From Leucobacter viscericola (GTDB lineage: Bacteria > Actinomycetota > Actinomycetes > Actinomycetales > Microbacteriaceae), in assembly GCF_011299575.1 (NCBI RefSeq), contig NZ_CP049863.1, positions 2,170,001-2,234,000 on the forward strand: a DNA stretch of 64,000 nucleotides, given 5' to 3'. A program made the translations under genes and the position numbers. Positions 51,663-60,700 of this stretch are shown here, piece by piece; within the stretch, counting starts at the first letter, position 1; the number at the start of each line of letters is the position of its first letter. The notes below the pieces were generated by a model. It was given only the letters and a program-made list of their open reading frames with translations. It had not been told where the DNA came from and ran no database searches.

Positions 51663-53057
51663 TCAAGCCGGGGTGAGAGCGGATCTCAGATCCTTATGGC
51701 TGGCTGAATAGGCGGGCAATGCGACGACAAGGAGCATGGCTACATAGGCGACTGGAAGGAGTAACGCGAACTGGGTGAGGTCCAAGCTGGGAGCAAATGG
51801 TCCGCCGCTGAGTACGTAGGTGACGCTCTGGGTGAGCACCGTTACGATGGTTGCGATGAGAGCCACGATTCCAGCAGTAACGACATAGATAAGAGCCTCA
51901 AGCGCGACTTGTGCACGCAGGGTGCCCGGTCGGGCTCCAGCTGTTCTTGTGAGGGCGAGTTCCCGTTGACGATCCCGTCCGGTCATGAACAGGTTTGTGA
52001 CGCTGCCGACGCCAGTGATTACGGCCACAGGGGTCAGCACAACATAAGTGTCCAGTGTGTTGAGCGGTTCGCTTATGCCGGTGATGTTTAGTGCAGTTTG
52101 CCATGTCGCGATGGATCCAAAAATGACACCAAAGAGTGTGAACCCGACGGTCAGCGGGACGATGGTGGTTGAAGACAGTGCAAAACGATGGAACGCCGAT
52201 TGGCGGGCAAGGTACCATGCTGGTCGGGTCGGCGGAACGATGGACGTCCAAAGACGCATGATCGCGGGGATCATCAGAGGTGCTGCGAACCCGAACGTGG
52301 CTGCCAATGTGATGCCGAGGGTGATTGAGTTGCTTGCTCCGGCAGCGAAGGCTTCACCCGGTGATGAAACGTAGAATACCGACGCGATTGCACCGATCAG
52401 GATCATGAAAACCATCGAGACGGCAAGTCCGAACCCAATCCACCGAACCACGCCCATTTTCTTTGATGCCTGAGGTTCGTCGCGTACTGCTGCTACGGCC
52501 GGAGTCTTGGCTGCGATGCGAGCTGGACGGAACGAAGCAAGCCAGCAGACGACGAGTGTGCAAGCGAGTGTGAACAACAAGACAACACCATCCGCAACGG
52601 CAGTGATGTGAGTATCCGTACGGGTGGACATTCTGGTGAGAGTATCCGTGGCCGGTTGGACAAGTGGCAGGGCGAGAAAATACCCAAGGAAAGTACCCAC
52701 GAACGATACGGCAAGGACCTGAAGCGTGATGGCGGCTCGCACTTGGCGGGGGCGAGCGCCGGCCAGTCGCAGAGTGGCGATCTGGTATCTCTGTGCACGA
52801 ATGGTGACGGCGGTGTTTGAGCCGAGCACGATGACAACTGAGAGCGCAATGACAACATAGAGCATGTATGACGACGCACGGACCTCATCTAAGGAGCGAC
52901 CGAGGGTTGCTAGCGTGGATTCCGCTTGAGGAGTGCCGAGTGACCACCAATATGTCACCACGAGTGTTAGGAGTAGCGCAGTGCTACCAACGACAATGAC
53001 TGGACCGATCCAGAGTCGCCAGTCAGCGCGAAGAGTTGTGAAGGCTACACGAATCAT
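51663..53057 (-). CDS. FtsX-like ABC permease
   Basis: A 464-residue permease with the MacB/BceB-like FtsX arrangement: several helices in two blocks, and conserved FtsX segments GSNTAVTIRAQRYQIATLRLAG and FMTGRDRQRELALTRTAGA, each followed by a transmembrane triplet. Such permeases with a separate ATPase either confer immunity to lantibiotics or sense them with a kinase. ATG 53057 overlaps the stop of the ATPase gene by four bases. The longer frame upstream is rejected because it lies inside that gene. Confidence 0.9.
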   Translation of the reverse strand: MIRVAFTTLRADWRLWIGPVIVVGSTALLLTLVVTYWWSLGTPQAESTLATLGRSLDEVRASSYMLYVVIALSVVIVLGSNTAVTIRAQRYQIATLRLAGARPRQVRAAITLQVLAVSFVGTFLGYFLALPLVQPATDTLTRMSTRTDTHITAVADGVVLLFTLACTLVVCWLASFRPARIAAKTPAVAAVRDEPQASKKMGVVRWIGFGLAVSMVFMILIGAIASVFYVSSPGEAFAAGASNSITLGITLAATFGFAAPLMIPAIMRLWTSIVPPTRPAWYLARQSAFHRFALSSTTIVPLTVGFTLFGVIFGSIATWQTALNITGISEPLNTLDTYVVLTPVAVITGVGSVTNLFMTGRDRQRELALTRTAGARPGTLRAQVALEALIYVVTAGIVALIATIVTVLTQSVTYVLSGGPFAPSLDLTQFALLLPVAYVAMLLVVALPAYSASHKDLRSALTPA

Positions 53058-53812
53058 TTGCCATTCCTCGCTTCGGGTTCGCTCACCAAAGCGAGCAGTT
53101 GCTCTGCTGAAGGGCGCATCAGCGAGTGGGTGATTAGGCCATCGCGCATGACGAAAACGGTGTCTGCTCTGCAAGCGGCTTCCAGATCGTGAGTGACCAT
53201 GACAACGGTGTGACCAAGGTCTGCATAGCTGCGCAACTGGTCGAGCACGGTTCGTGCATTCGTCGAGTCGAGGGCTCCAGTAGGTTCGTCAGCGAACACA
53301 ATACGCGGCTGTGCATACAGGACTCGTGCCAACGCAACCCGCTGCTGCTGTCCGTTCGAGAGACTTGATATTTCGGACAGGCCCTTTTCAGCGAGGCCTA
53401 AAGATACAAGAATCGAGTCGGCTCGTGCAAGATCAGCGCGACGGCCAGCGAGACGATCAGAGATGACGATATTCTCGCGAGCTTTGAGTGACGGGACCAG
53501 ATTGAAGGACTGAAACACGAAGCCCATTGCTTCGCGGTAAAGGGTGGCCTTCCGCTCATCGTTCATGGAGGTGATGTCCTCACCCTCGATACGCACTTCC
53601 CCTGCAGTCGGTCGTTCAAGCCCGGAGAGGGCGTACAAGAGAGTTGATTTTCCGCACCCACTTGGACCGACGATTGCCGCCATCTGGCCTGACGCGATGG
53701 TGAGGGAGATCCCGCGTAGCGCCTGCACCTCAGGTATGCCATTACGCCCCCCGAACGTTTTGACGAGAGACTCTGATTGCACCGTTGCAAATTTGGAATT
53801 CATGCTTGTCAT
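53054..53812 (-). CDS. ABC transporter ATP-binding protein (BceA/MacB type)
   Basis: A 252-residue ATPase that pairs with the FtsX permease. Walker A is GPSGCGKST, the signature region is LSNGQQQRVALARVL (Asn replaces the usual Gly in LSGGQ), Walker B is RIVFADEPTGALD, and the switch His is in MVTHD. It is the first gene of the lanthipeptide operon on the minus strand. A second ATG lies three codons in. Likely function is self-protection or sensing of the peptide. Confidence 0.92.
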   Translation of the reverse strand: MTSMNSKFATVQSESLVKTFGGRNGIPEVQALRGISLTIASGQMAAIVGPSGCGKSTLLYALSGLERPTAGEVRIEGEDITSMNDERKATLYREAMGFVFQSFNLVPSLKARENIVISDRLAGRRADLARADSILVSLGLAEKGLSEISSLSNGQQQRVALARVLYAQPRIVFADEPTGALDSTNARTVLDQLRSYADLGHTVVMVTHDLEAACRADTVFVMRDGLITHSLMRPSAEQLLALVSEPEARNGK

Positions 53813-53857
53813 TCAACCACCGTAGGGACAAACTGGCACTATGGAAAAGTAGTTGGC

Positions 53858-53879
53858 AAGGTATTGAAAACCATACCTT
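53858..53879. promoter_or_regulatory. Inverted repeat in the divergent lanthipeptide promoter region
   Basis: AAGGTAT-TGAAAACC-ATACCTT has perfect 7-base arms. It lies between the start of the biosynthetic operon (53812) and the histidine kinase gene (53917), the best position for binding by the response regulator encoded next to it. Confidence 0.6.
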
Positions 53880-53916
53880 TCGGTGGGCGGGCTGAAATGG
53901 ATCATAAGGTGGTTGC

Positions 53917-55179
53917 ATGACCAGAATGAGCCTCGCGAGCGCAATTAGGCTGACCCCCTGGCGATTCCTTCTTTCTCGATGGCCGTACAGTGCCGCCCTT
54001 TATGTTGGTGTGTGCATCCTCCTCGCCCCGATAAGTGTTGCTGCCGTATCAACGGTCTTTTTGATCCCTCTGTGGGGTGCGGTGTTGGCTCATATTGACC
54101 GACGAACAGTGACACTTCTGGGCCGTGAGCGCATACAAGAGGCGAGAGTGCGGGCGCCATTTGAGCGTTTCGGTGATCGAGTGCGAGCGCAGCTTGCGGA
54201 GCCGATAACGTGGCGTGAGAGTGGTTATGAGTTGATCCATCTCGTCATTGCAATCGCAGCGTTTGGCCTCTTGAGTCTTGCATGGACGTTTTTCGCGACA
54301 GGGGGTCTGGTCCCAGTCATTTTGTTCGTCAATGCTGTGAATGACGCGCCTTCGCCACTCGGTGAGGTGACTAGTGGCAGTCTGGTTTGGGCTATTCCAC
54401 TCGCTTTGCTCAGTTTGCTACTGGTGCTGTATGCCACGTCAGGCATTGCGTTGGGGCTTAGCTCCATTGCTGCCAAGATGCTCTCCCCGCGGCCTGAAGC
54501 TTTGCAGCGTCAAGTCGCGCAACTCGCGCGCAGCAATGCGCTCATTCAAGATGAGTTCGATACTCGTCTGCGTGATCTTGAAAGGCAGATCCACGATGGT
54601 GCACAGATACGTCTTTCCACTGCTGCGCTCCACTTAGGGCTTCTCGAACACCGGCTTCAGAGTGCGCGGGGAACGCAGGATGACGCCGACGAGTGCCTGG
54701 CGATCCTTGAAACCGTGCGCTCGGAGAACGAGATGTCGATGGATGCGCTCCGCGACTCAATGAAAAGCCTCCGCCCACGTACGTTGCAGGAGAGTGGGTT
54801 GGTCTCAGCAATTCGCGAAGTGTCCCGGACCCTTCCGATGAGCATTCGGGTTGAAGGAGCTGAGGGGCTGCGGCTCCCTGTCGGAGCCGAGTACTCGCTA
54901 CTGCAAATAGCGAAAGAAGCGCTCAATAATATCGCCAAGCATGCCAACGCTAGCGAGGTCGACATTGAATTTTCAGTGACCGCGAGCCAGAGTGAACTCG
55001 TGATCAGTGACAACGGTAAAGGCGGTGCCAATCCCTTCGTGGGTACAGGAATTATCGGAATGCAAGAACGAGCTCAACTTCTCGACGGCTCTTTCAGCCT
55101 CTCCAGTCCTCCAGGAGGGCCAACTAGGCTCACAGTACGTGTTCCTAGCTCTGCAGCAAATGACTCGAAGGGTCCGTGA
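53917..55179 (+). CDS. Two-component sensor histidine kinase (NarL/DesK type)
   Basis: A 420-residue membrane kinase. Hydrophobic N-terminal segments form about four helices (YSAALYVGVCILLAPISVAA, ELIHLVIAIAAFGLLSLAW, LVWAIPLALLSLLLVLYA). The HisKA_3 phosphoacceptor box is LERQIHDGAQIRLS. The HATPase domain has the N box LLQIAKEALNNIAKHANAS and G boxes ISDNGKGG and GTGIIGMQERA. It is divergent from the lanthipeptide operon and translationally coupled to the response regulator. With few extracytoplasmic residues it may sense through the adjacent FtsX transporter, as in BceS-type systems (inference). Confidence 0.92.
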   Translation: MTRMSLASAIRLTPWRFLLSRWPYSAALYVGVCILLAPISVAAVSTVFLIPLWGAVLAHIDRRTVTLLGRERIQEARVRAPFERFGDRVRAQLAEPITWRESGYELIHLVIAIAAFGLLSLAWTFFATGGLVPVILFVNAVNDAPSPLGEVTSGSLVWAIPLALLSLLLVLYATSGIALGLSSIAAKMLSPRPEALQRQVAQLARSNALIQDEFDTRLRDLERQIHDGAQIRLSTAALHLGLLEHRLQSARGTQDDADECLAILETVRSENEMSMDALRDSMKSLRPRTLQESGLVSAIREVSRTLPMSIRVEGAEGLRLPVGAEYSLLQIAKEALNNIAKHANASEVDIEFSVTASQSELVISDNGKGGANPFVGTGIIGMQERAQLLDGSFSLSSPPGGPTRLTVRVPSSAANDSKGP

Positions 55180-55880
55180 CATCAATGAGGATCATACTGG
55201 CCGAGGACGACGTCCTCTTTCGGGAAGGGCTTTGTGCGCTGCTGCCCCAGTTCGGACACGAGGTTTTGGAAGCCGTCTCTGATCGGCCAAGTTTGGAGTG
55301 CTCGATTGAGAGGTGGATGAATTCTGATGGCAAGGTCGATCTTGTTATTACTGACGTGCGCATGCCGCCGACTCACACGGATGACGGACTGGCCGCAGCT
55401 CTTAAAATACGCGCGTCGTACTCGGAACTCCCGATCCTCGTTCTCTCTCAGTTCATCGGCGATGCATACGCTATCCGGTTGCTGACAGACTCTGAGCAGG
55501 TGGAGCAGGGAGGAACTGGCTACTTGCTGAAAGACCGTATCGGGCGTATTGATGAATTCCTGCGGTCGGCGCAAGTCGTCGCGGATGGAGGTGTCGTTAT
55601 CGACCCCAAGGTTGTTCGCGCAATGCTGAAGGAGCAGCGAGCGAGCGAGCTGACCGCTCTGACTTCTCGGGAACGTGACGTTATTGAGTTACTTGCTTCG
55701 GGACGAACGAACGAACAGATAGCGAGCGAGCTATTTGTCACTCCGACGGCCGTGGTGAAGCACATTGGAAACATCTTCACCAAGCTCGGACTTCAGCCTG
55801 CCGACGGAAACCGTCGAGTGCTGGCGGTTCTGCGTTACCTTGAGGGGAATCAGGATCGAAATTCGGCAGAAGTCCTTTGA
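55176..55880 (+). CDS. Response regulator (NarL/LuxR type)
   Basis: A 234-residue regulator. The receiver domain has the acidic pair in ILAEDDVLFREG, the phosphoacceptor Asp in LVITDVRMPP and the Lys in GYLLKDRIG. The C-terminal LuxR HTH is LTSRERDVIELLASGRTNEQ and VVKHIGNIFTKLGL. GTG 55176 overlaps the kinase stop (GTGA). ATG 55185 is an alternative start that fits the receiver N terminus slightly better. It probably controls the lanthipeptide operon through the inverted repeat at 53858-53879. Confidence 0.92.
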   Translation: MTSMRIILAEDDVLFREGLCALLPQFGHEVLEAVSDRPSLECSIERWMNSDGKVDLVITDVRMPPTHTDDGLAAALKIRASYSELPILVLSQFIGDAYAIRLLTDSEQVEQGGTGYLLKDRIGRIDEFLRSAQVVADGGVVIDPKVVRAMLKEQRASELTALTSRERDVIELLASGRTNEQIASELFVTPTAVVKHIGNIFTKLGLQPADGNRRVLAVLRYLEGNQDRNSAEVL

Positions 55881-56446
55881 GGCTTTGTCGAGATTAGGCT
55901 GCAGGGAGTGTTCATGGCTACTGCTTCGATTGAGGGCGAAGCGCTCATCTTTGACGCAGCAGCACTCTTTGCGCGGCCGATGATTGATCCGATCGTGCTA
56001 GGTTATGATCATTCTTGGTCGGACGTCAGGAAAGGCGCACAGCTCTCGCTGACGGTGCTCTGGCGGAGCGTGTACCCAAACCCTGAGTAGTCAGCGGAGG
56101 TGCTCGAACACCTCGCCATGAAGGGCAGGGGTGCGCTCGTTGAGACGCGGATCATCATCGGTGTACTCCGCACGAGCGACGAGAAGCTTGACGGTTCGCT
56201 CGACGACTCCGGTTACAACGTGCCTCTGCTCGAGAATCTCGTCGAGGGTTTTGTGCCGCTCACTTGTCGGTGGTGCTTGTACGGGAGAGTGTCACTTCGG
56301 CTCTCGCACCCAACCTACAAACGGCGGTGTATCTGATCGCTCAGGAACTCCTTACTAATGCGCTGCGTTATGCTGTGCGTCACTCCAGAGGTACTGCGTA
56401 TCGACAGTTGTTTGGTTGCCGTGACCCAATAGATATTGAAGGATAA
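55881..56446 (+). pseudogene. Decayed histidine kinase remnant and surrounding gap
   Basis: From 56100 one frame reads RGALVETRIIIGVLRTSDEK, which resembles the segment between the phosphoacceptor helix and ATPase domain in NarL-type kinases. After a frame change near 56260 another reads LQTAVYLIAQELLTNALRYA, a kinase N box, and then ends without G boxes. A further 60-codon open frame at 55908-56090 has no recognisable domain. No single intact frame spans the region. It is best read as debris of a second kinase, perhaps from an earlier version of the neighbouring regulatory locus. Confidence 0.5.
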
Positions 56447-56572
56447 GTACCTTGTGTCAATTTGCAGAATTGGGAAATATGGGCCCTTAGTACCTATGCC
56501 TGTTGGTTGGCACTTCGATGTCTGCCAGCTTGATTCGAAGCTAAGGGAAGTAATGGTGCCAATTTTTCCCGA

Positions 56573-56578
56573 TACGAT
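56573..56578 (+). promoter_or_regulatory. Probable -10 box of the phosphorylase-kinase unit
   Basis: TACGAT lies six bases before ATG 56585, the same geometry as the other probable leaderless promoters in the window. The 56447-56572 stretch upstream is AT-rich and has no gene or clear terminator. Confidence 0.4.
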
Positions 56579-56584
56579 GTGCAC

Positions 56585-57798
56585 ATGAATACGCATTTGG
56601 CGTCGATTCCCCAATGGTGCATAGAAGCAATCGATAAGCTCTCTGCTTCGCAATCCCCACCCATTGAAATGATTGCTTCGCTTGCAATGCGATTAGCTAC
56701 TTCCGGCGTAGTTCTAGAGAAAGATGTTTGTGCTACCGATGTTGCTTCGACCGGCGGGCCCGCAAGTCTAACGACATTTCTTCCACCCTAATTCTTGCTG
56801 CATGGGGCATTCCCGTTCCCAAAATCGGAGTACCCGGCCGACCTGCGGGAGTTCTAGATACACTCGGAGTTCTTCCGGGCTACCGAACGGAGCTTTCTCG
56901 CCGAGAGTTCGAACATGCGGTCAAAAAATCGAACTTTGGAAACACGCGATCAACTGGTGAGTTTGCCCCAGAGGACAGCCTGCTTTTTGATGCCCGTCAA
57001 ATTCGGGGAGCTCAGGCTGTCCCAGGTTTGGTTGTCGCCAGTCTTCTAGCAAAGAAGGTAGCGGCTGGTTTGACCCGCGTTGTCTTTGACATCCGTACCT
57101 TTCCGGGTGGAAATTTCGGGTCCGATGCGCTGAGGGCCTCGCAAAATTCTCAACTACTTATTGACACTGCAAAGTACCTGGATATTGAAATAACGTGTGT
57201 GATCAGTGGCGAAGACTTTCCTGCGCAACCATTCATCGGACGACGGGAGGCACTTCAAGGGCTCCTTGCATTTGTGAACGACGAGCCAAAGACTTTGTTG
57301 GCTCCCCACGTTGCGCACTGTCTTCAACTAGCAAATGTGGCTAGCGGGGGCAGGCTCGACAGGGTACCGACAAGTGGCAGCTTGAGGGGAACCTTAGATT
57401 TGCATCTTAAGGCGCAAGGGGCGAAAGGCCTGTCGACGCTTGAAACGTATCTCAAGCACACGCAACTCACACATTCGTTTGCGGTGGTGCATGCGTCTGC
57501 AGGCGGGGTAGTTCGATGGGATTTGATTGCAATCCGAACAGTTCTGCTTTCTTATCAGAACAGAAGTGCTGTCTCCGTTGGGTTTTCGGATGATTGTGGG
57601 ATTGAACTGTTGGCAATGAGTGGCACTCTGGTCGCTGAAGGAGAACCCTTGGCAGTTGTAAGAAGTAGAAACTCTAGTTTTCTCCAAGATGAGTGTCAAG
57701 GTATCTCGCAGAGCTACAGGCTAGTGGCTGAAGAACAATCGATCGAGTCGAAAGGAGGTGCTGCATGGAATACATCTGTTTCTTCCACCCGCGCCTGA
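56585..57798 (+). pseudogene. Thymidine/pyrimidine-nucleoside phosphorylase-like protein, frameshifted
   Basis: With one base added it is 404 residues. The N-terminal frame ends ATDVASTGGPASLTTFLPP-stop. The next frame continues LILAAWGIPVPKIGVPGRPA, then GVLDTLGVLPGYR, LLFDARQIRGAQAVPGLVVA and VVFDIRTFPGGNFG, the order of blocks in the thymidine phosphorylase family. They meet near 56783-56790, where CCC in place of CCCC explains the shift. The phosphate-binding block is STGGPASLTT with Val-Ala before it, not the Lys-His of DeoA (DKHSTGG). Visibly AT-richer than the flanks. It overlaps the next gene by 34 bases, so the two are one unit. Confidence 0.75.
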
Positions 57799-60700
57799 AG
57801 GGTTTCTCTCCTGAGGAACTTTGCAAGGAATGCGGGAGGCGTTTTGATTTTCCGAGCCAGAATCCTCCGAAGACTATTCATGGACTAATCGTAGAAAGTG
57901 AACTTGGTCGAGGGTTCTATGCGGTTTCGTATCGTGTCAGAAACCCACGTACCGGAGTTGCCACGGTGATGAAGGTCACTCCCAAAGGTGTCTACGAGCC
58001 ACCGGATCCAAATTGCGAAGCGCGAGGTGGCTACGGTGAGCGTCGCGATTTCGAGAACGAGTCAAAAACCCACGTCGCTCTACAAGAGATCTCTGAGATT
58101 GCTCACATTATTGAGTGGGGTGGAGATACTGAAGAGTTTGGTGGTGTACCGCTCGAGGTCTTCTGGACCCAGATGGAGCTAGTACGAGGTGAGACCATCG
58201 ATCATTACTACTCTAAAGGTGACATTTTGTCGCCAAGAACGATTGCCCAGGTAGCAGAGGATCTTTTAACTCTTAGTGAAAAGCTCGAACTTAAGGGAAT
58301 TTATCATAATGATCTGCACGGTGGCAACGCGGCAATTGTCGAATTGGCTCCGGAGAATCAAAGGCGAAGAGCTATTGACCCGTCGATAGCCGTGAAGGTA
58401 TTTGATATAGGTAGCGCGGCAAAGACGGATGGGGCCGACTTTGCCCCCAAACGATTTAGCGACCTCGAACAAATCTCTAGCCAAATTCATCGTCTTTTAG
58501 ATAGGTTTGATGACTCAGTTTCCTCATCGGAGATTGTCCCCAGCGATGTGAGACTTTCAGCGCAATTGCGTAAAGTGGCGCAAACCTATGCCCAGGTTGA
58601 TTGGAAATCACGCCGTTCAACGGCTTCAGATATGCTCCATGAGGTTAGACGAGCTTACACGCTCTCCGTAAACCCCGAACAGTATCGGCCTATTGAGTTT
58701 CAGTCAGTCCAGGACCACTATAACGCGCAGACTCTGCCACCTGCATATGCCAAAACGTTGATCCATGACCCTGACGGGCTTTGGACGAAGGCAATGACTT
58801 CTGCTGGACCACAGCTGGTTGTAGGAATGCGCGGATGTGGTAAAACGATGTTGCTTCGTTCTCTTGAATGGTCTGCACATGCTGTTCTCAACCGGGGTGA
58901 GAACCAGAATGATGCGAGAGTAAGACTTGAAGAGCAGAGTTATCTTGGCCTGTTCGTCTCCTGCGCCTATTTACTCCGTGCTCCACGTGAACAGGTCGGA
59001 CGAGGTGCGCTGCAGAGGCTTTACCTTGCATACGCACGTGAAGCGGTCAGGGCGGCACTTACCTGTGAGGTGCACAATCTAGGTGAAATCCAACCCGAAG
59101 CCATGGACAGATTATGTGAGTTGATTAAGGCGACGGTCCCGACTTTCGAGCTTAAGGGTGATGCTGCTTCTTTCCATCAAGTTGAGTTGGAACTAAGCAA
59201 AGCCATACAAAGAGATGTGCCCGATCACGTCCGACGTGCATTCGTGCCATTGGAGGCGTTCACTGAACTTGCGAAGGGCATTCGCTCGTTGGTTGATATT
59301 TGGGAAAGTAAAACCGTGCTTTTCCTTCTTGATGATGTAAGTAAGAGATTTGTGAGTGAAGAAGATCTTACAGACCTGCTTACGCAATTTTGCTTGAAAA
59401 GCGAGACTTTTGGGTTCAAGATCAGTACTGAAACGCAGACGCAGGTTTTGCATTCACCAAGTGGAGAACGGGCGCTAGAAGGTCGCGACTATCAGGTGTT
59501 TGATCTTGGTGAAAGAGTGCTCCAGGCGCTGTCTGGAAGAAAAGGCAGCCGATTCTTAGCGGAAATATTAGATCGTCGTCAAAGGCTGGTGGGCGGAGAG
59601 CTCTCGATATCCGCAAAAGCCAAGTTGGGCGACCAGAGTCTTCGTGCTCTTGCTGAGGCAATTCGGACTTCAGGGCCTGAGGATTCTCCGGGTAGAAAGA
59701 GTTATTACCATGGGCTTTCGGCTCTGGCTGCAGTCTGTGTGGGCGACATAGGTGATGTCCTTCAGATCTTCCACAAGATGACCACAGATGTTTCTCCGAC
59801 TGAAAAAGTTAGCCCGAAGCATCAGCATCGCGTATTTGTTGACGAAGGTCGTCTGCGATTACTTTCCCTAGTGAAGCTTGAAGTTGATGATGCCTGGTAC
59901 TTCAATCACAGTGTCGCGTTTGCTAGCGCAAGTTATCAGGAGTTGGTGCAGCGGGAAAGAATCCGCCAATATGCTGACATCTTTATTGAAATTGATAGCA
60001 GTGATAAATCGGCCTTCCAGAGACTTATGGCTTTGGTGGACAAGGGTGTTTACATAATCATCGGGTTTAGGCAGCGTTCTAAGACGATTGAGGGTGACCC
60101 CATCTATCAGTTTGCCCTGAGATTTCGAAAACTATTTGGGCTATATCATGGCATGCCGCTCAGTAATCGCGACCGGTTCGAGCTCAACGGGGAAGACGTT
60201 CCGAAGTGGCTTAAAGAACCTACTTCAGAGATCTTGACGTCTTTGGGCGGTTCCAGTGACAGTGGGGCCTACGGTTGGTTGCCGCAGATTCTGGATGACG
60301 AAGAGGAGTTACTAGACGTTCAGCCCGGTCAGTCAATTTTCGAACTTGAAGCGGCCCCCGCCCCGACCTTGTTTGATGATAAGAGTTTCGCTGAAGATAA
60401 AGGAGACGAGGCTAAGTCTGGCGCACCGCGCACGGCCAATAATGTCGCAATTGATGAACTGCCCATCGGGCCGGACACGCTCAACTGGGCGAGCGCAACT
60501 CTCGTAGCTGCTGTTGGATTTGAAGACAGGGCGTCTGAGTCGCTTGAGATGCTTGCTAAGCAAGGAGTGACGAGTGTCGGATCGTTGGTGCTGGCGAGGT
60601 ATGCAGAGGCTGGAAATGCTGTCGATATTGAGACCGCTTGCTCTAAACTCTCGTCGCGCATCCAGCACTTTGATGTGGATACCGCTCGGGATCCTTCCAA

